Shown here: positions 6,747-12,473 of the stretch, piece after piece
How the letters are laid out: every line of letters starts with the position of its first letter
How positions within the stretch are numbered: the stretch's first letter is position 1
The notes under the pieces: generated by a model
What the model saw: only the letters and a program-made list of their open reading frames with translations
Database searches by the model: none
Told to the model about the DNA's origin: nothing
NCBI GenBank assembly: GCA_007571115.1
Contig: RKSA01000158.1
Span: 1 to 18,428 of the forward strand
Direction of reading: 5' to 3'
Origin: Gammaproteobacteria bacterium
GTDB taxonomy: Bacteria > Pseudomonadota > Gammaproteobacteria > Pseudomonadales > Pseudohongiellaceae
Length of the DNA stretch: 18,428 bases
Program-made: the position numbers and the translations under genes

Positions 6747-7676
6747 ATGACAGAAAACACATCAGGCGAGCCTGTCCGTTTGCGGCAGTTTGCCGCGCCT
6801 CGCTACTGGCCGACGTGGCTGCTCGTTCTGCTTGCCCGCCTGGCTGCCCGCCTGCCGTTTTCGTGGCAGCTCAGGCTTGGCGCGGGGCTTGGCCATCTCA
6901 GCTATCACCTGGCGAGGCGTCGCCGACGAATCTGCGAAGTCAACCTGGGGCTTTGCTTTCCCGAGCTCGACGCCAAACAGCAGCGGCGGCTCGTGCGCCG
7001 GACTTTCGTTGCCAACGGCATCGGCGTGGTCGAGGTGGCGATTTCCTGGAACCGGAATCCCGAGGATTTCCGCGCTCGAACGAGCATCGAGGGACTCGGG
7101 AACTTGCAGCGCGCGGTCGCCAAGGGCAAAGGAGTGTTGCTCGTCGCGGCGCATTTCACGACCCTGGAGATTGGCGGATTCCTGCTGAGCCTGCACCATC
7201 CCATCGCCGTCACGTATCGCGCCCATGGCAATGCGCTGTTCGATGCCATCATGTGCAATGGCCGCCGCCAGCTTTATCAGCGCGTGGTGGAACGGCGCGA
7301 CGTTCGCGGCATCCTGCGCTGCCTGCGCGATGGGCTCGTCGTCTGGTACGCCCCGGACCAGGATTACGGGCCTCGGCGCGCGGTGTTCGCGCCGTTCTTC
7401 GGCGTCGAGGCCGCGACGACAACGGCGACGAGCCGCTTTGCCGGAGCGAACGGCTCGCCGGTGCTGTTCTTCAGCCATTACCGGCGCCCCGGCGATTCGG
7501 GCTACCATTTGCGCATCAGCCCCGAACTGGATAGCTTCCCCTGCGCAGACGAAGGCGAGGACGCAGCGCGGATCAACGCGCTCGTCGAGCAGGCAGTGCG
7601 CGAGCGGCCCGATCAGTATCTTTGGCTGCACAAGCGCTTCAAGACCCGGCGGCCAGGCGAACCCAGCATCTATTAA
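6747..7676 (+). CDS. lpxL: Lipid A biosynthesis lauroyl-type acyltransferase
   Basis: This 309-residue protein (E. coli LpxL has 306) transfers a secondary acyl chain from acyl-ACP onto Kdo2-lipid IVA at the inner membrane. It has an N-terminal hydrophobic anchor (about 15-38, after RYWPTWLLVLLARLA), and the catalytic motif is H136-X4-E141 (HFTTLE), the HX4E form of the LpxL/HtrB group. Further family marks are NLGLCFPEL, VWYAPDQDYG, VFAPFFGVEAAT and, near the end, QYLWLHKRFKTRP-like residues. ATG 6747 is preferred over the upstream TTG at 6702 because it gives the expected N-terminus, with AGGGA just upstream at short spacing. Acyl chain length cannot be told from sequence. The stop codon lies inside a 16-bp tandem duplication. 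It diverges from hldE and precedes a membrane glycosyltransferase. Confidence 0.94.
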   Translation: MTENTSGEPVRLRQFAAPRYWPTWLLVLLARLAARLPFSWQLRLGAGLGHLSYHLARRRRRICEVNLGLCFPELDAKQQRRLVRRTFVANGIGVVEVAISWNRNPEDFRARTSIEGLGNLQRAVAKGKGVLLVAAHFTTLEIGGFLLSLHHPIAVTYRAHGNALFDAIMCNGRRQLYQRVVERRDVRGILRCLRDGLVVWYAPDQDYGPRRAVFAPFFGVEAATTTATSRFAGANGSPVLFFSHYRRPGDSGYHLRISPELDSFPCADEGEDAARINALVEQAVRERPDQYLWLHKRFKTRRPGEPSIY

Positions 7677-7702
7677 CCGGCAAGCGTATTAACCGGCAAG
7701 CG
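7671..7702. repeat. Perfect 16-bp tandem duplication across the lpxL stop codon
   Basis: The unit TATTAACCGGCAAGCG occurs twice head to tail (7671-7686 and 7687-7702). The first copy contains the last lpxL codon and the TAA stop. A partial third copy (GGCAAACG) may follow. It looks like a recent slippage or duplication event with no effect on the protein. Confidence 0.9.
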
Positions 7703-7721
7703 GCAAACGGCCCGCGCAATC

Positions 7722-7750
7722 GCGATGAAGGCGCGATGACGACGCGATGA
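7722..7750 (+). repeat. Three GCGATGA repeats at 11-base spacing, forming two mini-ORFs
   Basis: GCGATGA occurs at 7722, 7733 and 7744. Each ATG but the last opens a four-codon frame (7725-7739, then 7736-7750) whose TGA overlaps the next ATG. The last ATG (7747) starts the glycosyltransferase gene. The pattern is seen directly; a role in translation is only a possibility. Confidence 0.5.
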
Positions 7751-9264
7751 GAAACAGCATCGACATGATCGTGCAAAAGCTGGCGGCCGCCGATGCGCGG
7801 AGCTGGGCGGTGCTGGCGAGCCTGGCGCTGTCGGCTTATGCCAGCTTCGCCATCGAGGCGCTCAATGACGATGCATTCCTTTACGTTCGCACCGCGCAGA
7901 TCTTCATGGAGGACGGTTTTAGCGCCGCCTTCGCCCACTACCCCTGGGCCGGCTATCCGGTCCTGCTCGGACTCACCGCGAGCGTCGGGTTGGAACTGAT
8001 CGCCGCTGCACATTTGCTCAATGCCCTTTTTTTCGCGCTGCTGACCTTCGCCTTCGTCAGCATCTGCCGCGAATTCTCCGCCGACCGGGGCTTGCTGACG
8101 CTTGCCGCCCTGACGATCCTGCTGTTTCCCGAAATCAACGAATATCGTTTCCTGATTTTGCGCGACGCAGGGTTCTGGGCGTTCTCGCTGCTGGGCCTGT
8201 GGTCGCTGATCCGTTACGCGGCCAATGCTGGGGGAACATGGAAATTCGCCTGCTGCTTTTGCGGCGCGATGCTGCTCGCCGCGATCTTTCGCCCCGAAGC
8301 CCTGTTCTATCTGTTGCTCGCGCCCTTGGGCCTGCTGCTCGACCAGCGCCGTGACCGGCGCGAACGATATCGGCGCCTGCTTCGGCTCGAGACCCTGGCG
8401 ATCACCGCAGTGCTCGCGTGCTTTCTCGCGGGCCTGGCATTCGATCTCAACGCGTTGCGCCAGGTCGGCACGCTTGGCGCGGGCTACTCGCAGTTCCTGC
8501 AATCCTTGCTCAATCCCGGCGATCAACAGGTCGCCGCGATGGCCGAGGCGATATTCGGCGAATATGCAGCGACCTATTCGGCGCGATACCTGCCGATCGT
8601 GCTGCTCGTCGGGCTGTTGCTCATCCTGCTCGTCGAGCTGCTGTACGCGGTTGGAATGCCGTTTACGCTGATCCTCGCCTGGGGCTGGTGGAAGATGCGG
8701 CTGCCGCGCGATCGTGGCATGGTTTTGCCCGTCATCTCCTTTGCCTTGCTCAATTTGCTCATCGTGCTCGCGTTCCTCCTGCTGGCGCGCTATCTGACCA
8801 GCCGTTACGCGATGCTTTTCGCCCTGTCGCTGGCGCTTGCCGTGCCTTTCATCGCTCGCGAGGCGCTGGCGCGCGGGGCTCGCCTGGCGCCTTGGCTGCT
8901 CGCCCTGTTTTTCGTCTTCTCGGTGGTCGATTCGTACTACAGCTTCGGCAAGCCGAAGTCCTATGTTGCCGATGCGGTCGAATGGCTCGAAGAGAATCGC
9001 GAGCAAGGCGCGAAACTGCTGACCAACAATCGCGCCGTTGCCTACTACAGCGGCATGGTTGTCGAGTTTGACCGAACGCAAAGCCGCCTCGATGAAGAGC
9101 AGCTTCGCGCACTGGCACCCGGGGATCTGGTGGCGATCGAGAATCCTTCCGCCAATGCGCGAATTCTGGCGAGGCCCGAACTCGCGGAATTGCTGGCACC
9201 GGCGATCGGGTTTCCCGGCGCCGGCGAGGCGCGGATACGCATCTACCGGCGCGTGGCGCCCTGA
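7747..9264 (+). CDS. Multi-spanning membrane glycosyltransferase, GT-C (ArnT/PMT-like) type
   Basis: This 505-residue protein has many hydrophobic segments (roughly 20-39, 66-110, 115-130, 140-158, 175-200, 218-240, 280-310, 325-355, 365-400) and a soluble C-terminal part of about 90 residues. After the first segment comes an acidic NDD motif (D41, D42) in NDDAFLYVRTAQIF, the place where GT-C enzymes carry their catalytic acidic pair in the first periplasmic loop. Such enzymes use polyprenyl-phosphate sugars and act on the periplasmic side of the inner membrane. The position directly after lpxL suggests sugar addition to lipid A, LPS or another envelope polymer, but the acceptor is unknown. 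I see no close match to ArnT itself, so no symbol is given. The start at 7747 is not supported by a good Shine-Dalgarno; ATG 7765 is the next in-frame choice. The gene ends 7 bp from the convergent nucleoside phosphorylase gene. Confidence 0.75.
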   Translation: MRNSIDMIVQKLAAADARSWAVLASLALSAYASFAIEALNDDAFLYVRTAQIFMEDGFSAAFAHYPWAGYPVLLGLTASVGLELIAAAHLLNALFFALLTFAFVSICREFSADRGLLTLAALTILLFPEINEYRFLILRDAGFWAFSLLGLWSLIRYAANAGGTWKFACCFCGAMLLAAIFRPEALFYLLLAPLGLLLDQRRDRRERYRRLLRLETLAITAVLACFLAGLAFDLNALRQVGTLGAGYSQFLQSLLNPGDQQVAAMAEAIFGEYAATYSARYLPIVLLVGLLLILLVELLYAVGMPFTLILAWGWWKMRLPRDRGMVLPVISFALLNLLIVLAFLLLARYLTSRYAMLFALSLALAVPFIAREALARGARLAPWLLALFFVFSVVDSYYSFGKPKSYVADAVEWLEENREQGAKLLTNNRAVAYYSGMVVEFDRTQSRLDEEQLRALAPGDLVAIENPSANARILARPELAELLAPAIGFPGAGEARIRIYRRVAP

Positions 9265-9271
9265 CTCCTGC

Positions 9272-10021
9272 TCAGTCGAGTTTCTGGCTCGTCAGCGCCT
9301 CGAGCGCGACCGAGATCAGCTTGTGCTCGACCTCGGCCTGCCCGGCCTTGCCGATCTTGCGCTTTTCCAGGCTGTTCACGGTCGATGCGCAGAGGCTTCC
9401 GGCCCTGCAGCCGAGGCTGCTGCTGACCGAAAGGATCGCTGAGGTCTCCATGTCGACCGCGAGCACGTTCTGCCGTTCGAGCGCTTCGAGCTTGTTGCGC
9501 ACGCGAGCTTCGGCGGCGCTGTCCAGGGCGAACATGTCCCGGTAGAAGGCATCGAAACTGGCGAACTTGCCGGCATGGCAGCCGATGTCGAACCGCTCTG
9601 CGGTCTCGGCGAGAACGTTCGCGAGTTGCGGGTCGGCACTCGCGCTCGCCGCCTCGCCCGCGTACGCTGCCGAGGTTCCTTCCCGGGAGAGCGCCTCGCG
9701 GGCGATGACGAGATCGCCGATTTGCACCGGAGGCAGCCCGATGCTCGTGCCAACACGAAGAAACAGCCTGCTGCCGAGGTGCGCAAGCTCGTGGACGACG
9801 ATGGCGGCGATCGGCGCCCCCATGCCGAAAGCCGACAGGGTGACTCGGCAATTTGCGTAGCGACCCGTGACCGTGGCGAGGCCGCGGTTGACGGGAAGCG
9901 TCTCGACCTCGCTCAGGTAGCGGCTGAACCTGGGGACGCGGCCCGGGTCGCCGAGCAGAATGACGCGTTCGGCGACCTGATCGCTGCCGCAGCCAAGATA
10001 CCAGGCGCGCTTTACTGCCAT
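9272..10021 (-). CDS. Nucleoside phosphorylase of the uridine/purine phosphorylase (PNP_UDP_1) family
   Basis: This 249-residue protein (E. coli Udp has 253) belongs to the family that splits nucleosides with phosphate into a base and pentose-1-phosphate. Phosphate-site residues are in place: GDPGR (24-28), R89 and T92 in RVGTS. The ribose-site Met-Glu is kept in VDMETSAI. Two substrate residues differ from E. coli Udp when aligned by eye. His8, which contacts the sugar 5'-OH, is Tyr8 (WYLG). The uracil-reading Gln166-x-Arg168 is absent, because the residues after the shared FY are RDMFA. The base is therefore probably not uracil, and the 5' end of the sugar may also differ. ATG 10021 is chosen because it gives the expected N-terminus; it lies 7 bases after the kinase stop codon. 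It is the last gene of the left arm of the divergent locus. Confidence 0.85.
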   Translation of the reverse strand: MAVKRAWYLGCGSDQVAERVILLGDPGRVPRFSRYLSEVETLPVNRGLATVTGRYANCRVTLSAFGMGAPIAAIVVHELAHLGSRLFLRVGTSIGLPPVQIGDLVIAREALSREGTSAAYAGEAASASADPQLANVLAETAERFDIGCHAGKFASFDAFYRDMFALDSAAEARVRNKLEALERQNVLAVDMETSAILSVSSSLGCRAGSLCASTVNSLEKRKIGKAGQAEVEHKLISVALEALTSQKLD

Positions 10022-10028
10022 GGCCGGA

Positions 10029-10895
10029 CTACCCTGCCGCCCGGCTGCGCAAGAGCGCGGCTGCGGCGGCAATGCCGCAGGACACGATGGCGCAGGGATC
10101 GCGCTCGCCGGCAAGAACTGCGGCAAGACATCCGCCCGCGAGCGTGTCGCCGGCGCCGGTCGAGTCCTCGCAATGCAAAGGCTCGACTTCGAGCTCGAAA
10201 ACCCGCTCGACGTCAGCGACCCGCACGGCTTCGGCACCGGCGGTCTCGACGACCAGCGGCTGTCGTTTGCGCTGTGGGGACTGTGAGGATTTTGCCAGCG
10301 CATCGTCGACCCAGCCGCGTTCCTGGCGGTTGCAGAATATGTAGCTCGCCCGGCACGCCAACTCGATCCGCAGCGGTTCGGGAAACGACACAGGGTCGTT
10401 TTTCATCACCCAGGCAAGCTCGCAATCCTCGTCGAGCAAGGCAAGCGCCTGCCTGGTGATCGCGGCAGGCCCGACGGTGACGCAGCAAAGCCCGGCGTTC
10501 GCGATCAGGCGCTGCTGTTCGGGCGAAAGAAACTCCTTGCCGAGAATTCCCGGGTCGAACAGGCAGCCGCAACTGCCGTCAGCCTGATAGATCATGAACG
10601 CCATGGGAGTCGAGCCGGGCTTGATCGTGACGATTCCGCCGCCGCCGATTCCGGCCTGCTCCACCGAGGAGGCGAACAATTTGCCGTGCTCGTCGGCGCC
10701 CACCCAGGACAGCAGCGCAACGGCAGTGCCTCGCGCGGCCAGAGGACGGGCCGCGTAGAGCGCGCAGCCGCCAGGCCGGGGAAAGGCGTCGCTGGCGCGC
10801 TGCCGAATCATGACGGTGCGGTCTGGAGCGAAATGGCCATCGAGCGTCGCGGCATAGTCGACGCAGGCGTAGCCGATCGCGACGGCCCTGCTCAT
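10029..10895 (-). CDS. PfkB (ribokinase) family sugar or nucleoside kinase
   Basis: This 288-residue protein phosphorylates a sugar or nucleoside hydroxyl with ATP in the cytoplasm. The N-terminal part has AIGYACVDYAA and the substrate-side PGGCALYAARPLAARG, where most relatives have GGNAAN. The ATP/anion-hole signature DSTGAGDT spans 244-251, with the catalytic base at D250. It is of normal length for the family. Sequence does not settle the substrate: candidates are ribose, ribose-1-phosphate, a nucleoside or an amino-sugar adduct. The start codon 10895 shares ATGA with the stop of the hydrolase gene upstream, so the two are probably translationally coupled. The next gene, a nucleoside phosphorylase, begins 7 bases downstream, which suggests that phosphorolysis and phosphorylation act in the same pathway. 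The longer in-frame extension toward 11558 is antisense overlap with neighbouring genes and is not coding. Confidence 0.87.
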   Translation of the reverse strand: MSRAVAIGYACVDYAATLDGHFAPDRTVMIRQRASDAFPRPGGCALYAARPLAARGTAVALLSWVGADEHGKLFASSVEQAGIGGGGIVTIKPGSTPMAFMIYQADGSCGCLFDPGILGKEFLSPEQQRLIANAGLCCVTVGPAAITRQALALLDEDCELAWVMKNDPVSFPEPLRIELACRASYIFCNRQERGWVDDALAKSSQSPQRKRQPLVVETAGAEAVRVADVERVFELEVEPLHCEDSTGAGDTLAGGCLAAVLAGERDPCAIVSCGIAAAAALLRSRAAG

Positions 10896-11479
10896 GACAG
10901 CAGCCCGAGGCCCTGGTCGAGGGACACGACCCAGCCGAAGTAGCGCTCGATGTCCTCGAGAGAGGCTGCGGCGAGATGAGCCCGATTCGAACTCACCGCA
11001 TCGCGAACGACATGGCATCGATAGCCGAGGGAGAAAGCGTCCTGCACGGTGGCCCTGACGCAGACATTGGTCTTGACTCCGCCGATCACGAGGGTATTCA
11101 CTGCAAGTTCTCGCAGCAGCAGGTCGAGATCGGTCGAATGGAACGCGCTGACGCGGCGTTTCGGCAGCAGGAATTCGCGGCCTCCCTGGTGTGTGGACCG
11201 GGGAGCGAAGCCTTGCACCAGCGCAGAGTCGAATTCGCCGTCGATGCAATGGGCGGGGAGCTTGGCGTATTCGAAATCTTCGAGCCGGGGCCGGTGGCGT
11301 TCGGCAACGAATATTACCGGTCGCTGTTTCGCTCTCGCCTGGCTGAGCAACCGCCCGAGGGCAGGCAGCAGCGCCTCGCTTGCGCGAAAATGGTTCTGCC
11401 CGTCCTCGTGGAAGAACGAATTCTGCAAATCGACGAGCAGCAGCGCCGTAGCAGCCTTGCTCGCCTTGTTCCTGTTCAT
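10892..11479 (-). CDS. Cysteine hydrolase of the isochorismatase family
   Basis: This 195-residue protein has the family catalytic triad: D17 (LLVDLQNSF), K107 (LPKRRVSAF) and C140 (KTNVCVRATVQDAF). Members hydrolyse amide, ureido or vinyl-ether bonds; examples are nicotinamidase, ureidoacrylate hydrolase (RutB), N-carbamoylsarcosine hydrolase and isochorismatase. The TNVCV-type nucleophile loop looks more like amide or ureido hydrolases than true isochorismatases, which is an impression by eye. Position between the regulator and the kinase, with ATGA overlaps at both ends (11476-11479 and 10892-10895), puts it firmly in the left-arm operon. In context it may act on the base or aglycone freed by the phosphorylase, for instance deamidating nicotinamide or opening a pyrimidine breakdown product. 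That assignment is inference. Confidence 0.87.
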   Translation of the reverse strand: MNRNKASKAATALLLVDLQNSFFHEDGQNHFRASEALLPALGRLLSQARAKQRPVIFVAERHRPRLEDFEYAKLPAHCIDGEFDSALVQGFAPRSTHQGGREFLLPKRRVSAFHSTDLDLLLRELAVNTLVIGGVKTNVCVRATVQDAFSLGYRCHVVRDAVSSNRAHLAAASLEDIERYFGWVVSLDQGLGLLS

Positions 11480-12270
11480 GATGCCTCACGAACGGTTTTT
11501 GCTGCGTTGTGGCCGTGCAGCGCCGCCAGCGGGCTCGAACGGACGAGGCGCGCGTCATAGGTGTAGCAGTCTTGCAGATACACGGCCTCGATGAGTTCGA
11601 CGAGCCGCGCCGAGTGGTCGAAACTCCTGCGATGCACGAGCATCACGGCCGCAGGCAGCTCGACACCGAGCTGTCTGGCTTCCCGCTCGGTAGCGAGCCG
11701 TACATTGATCGTCTCGTCGGCGTGCTCGATTTCCAGGCCCGCAGCGGCGAAGCTTGCATAGAGCGAAAAATCCGCGCATTCCACTTCGCTTTCCGGCCCG
11801 AGCAGCGCACTGATCGACCTGGCGATTCGCAGGGGAATCAGCGCCGTGTGCAGTGCCCAGGGAAGACCATCGACGAGCCGGGCGCGCTCGAGCAGCAAGG
11901 CCGGTTCGTCGCAACCGTATTGCATCGCTTCCTCACGGCTCAATTGCCGCTGCTGCAGCAGGCGGTGCGTCGGCAGCCGGCCCTGGCTGCGAACGGTTTC
12001 CGAGAAGCCGAGCAGATAACCCGGCGAGCGGTGCAAGGCAGGGCGCGCAACGAAGGTGCCGACTCCCTGGCGCCGTTGCAGCAGGCCTTCGGCAAGCAGG
12101 ACGCCGATCGCTTTCACGACGGTGCCGCGGCTTACGCCGAACTGCTCGCAAAGCATTGCCTCGCTCGGCAGCAGGTCGCCGGGTTGCCACCGACCTGCGC
12201 GAATGCCGTCACGAAGCGTCTCGGCGAGCACGGCGTAACGCGGTTTCAGCGCCTTGCGGCCCGGAATCAT
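11476..12270 (-). CDS. GntR-family transcriptional regulator, HutC/UTRA subfamily
   Basis: This 264-residue protein has an N-terminal winged helix-turn-helix (about 8-75) with the typical LRDGIRAGRWQPGDLLPSE and FGVSRGTVVKAI sequences, followed by a UTRA effector-binding domain (about 90-250). Regulators of this subfamily usually repress a neighbouring catabolic operon until a sugar phosphate or related pathway compound binds. ATG 12270 is supported by GGAGA about 8 bases upstream and by the normal N-terminus; the longer frame to 12360 would run through the promoter. The stop overlaps the start of the hydrolase gene as ATGA. It is the first gene of the left arm, so a site at the palindrome 12349-12360 would control itself, the left arm and the receptor-led right arm together. 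The effector is unknown. Confidence 0.92.
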   Translation of the reverse strand: MIPGRKALKPRYAVLAETLRDGIRAGRWQPGDLLPSEAMLCEQFGVSRGTVVKAIGVLLAEGLLQRRQGVGTFVARPALHRSPGYLLGFSETVRSQGRLPTHRLLQQRQLSREEAMQYGCDEPALLLERARLVDGLPWALHTALIPLRIARSISALLGPESEVECADFSLYASFAAAGLEIEHADETINVRLATEREARQLGVELPAAVMLVHRRSFDHSARLVELIEAVYLQDCYTYDARLVRSSPLAALHGHNAAKTVREAS

Positions 12271-12331
12271 CGGCAAGTCTCCATTGTCGAAGCGGCTCTT
12301 TACAAGGATGTTTCGGCAAGAATTTCGCGAT

Positions 12332-12360
12332 ATTGTGCAAACAACTGCTTGACTAGTCAA
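12332..12360 (-). promoter_or_regulatory. Candidate promoter of the gntR operon
   Basis: On the minus strand TTGACT (12360-12355) and CACAAT (12337-12332) are separated by exactly 17 bases. The -35 matches consensus at 5 of 6 positions and the -10 at 4 of 6. The expected transcript start near 12325 leaves a leader of about 55 bases before the gntR ATG. Confidence 0.5.
12349..12360. promoter_or_regulatory. Perfect 12-bp palindrome, probable GntR operator shared by two divergent promoters
   Basis: TTGACTAGTCAA reads identically on both strands and lies between gntR and the TonB-dependent receptor. Its left half gives the -35 of the rightward promoter and its right half the -35 of the leftward promoter. 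Short AT-centred palindromes are the usual operators of HutC-type GntR proteins, so binding here would block both promoters. Assignment to this GntR protein is inference. Confidence 0.55.
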
Positions 12361-12377
12361 CTAATTGGGTGAATACT
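12349..12377 (+). promoter_or_regulatory. Candidate promoter of the TonB receptor operon
   Basis: TTGACT (12349-12354) and AATACT (12372-12377) are separated by exactly 17 bases, matching the sigma-70 consensus at 5 and 4 of 6 positions. The predicted start near 12384 leaves a leader of about 90 bases. The leader shows no clear riboswitch or hairpin. AGGAGA lies 9 bases before the receptor ATG. Confidence 0.5.
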
Positions 12378-12473
12378 TCCGCCATCAACCCGGCCTTAGG
12401 CATCGTCTGCGGTTCGTCCATGCGGTCTTGTTCTGTGGATGATGCGGCCCAACCAGTGGCAGGAGAACCCGCT

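Noticed and set aside
7639..9081. Open frame of 480 codons opposite the membrane glycosyltransferase
   Set aside because: The Gln/Arg/Glu-rich translation is the usual antisense image of a hydrophobic GC-rich gene.
9272..10895. Pseudouridine breakdown (psuK/psuG-type) operon
   Set aside because: A PfkB kinase is present, but no pseudouridine-5'-phosphate glycosidase is found in the window; the neighbour is a nucleoside phosphorylase instead.
10896..11558. Long in-frame extension of the PfkB kinase frame
   Set aside because: It is antisense to nothing needed and runs in another frame through the hydrolase gene, which has a full catalytic triad. The composition is Arg/Pro-rich shadow sequence.
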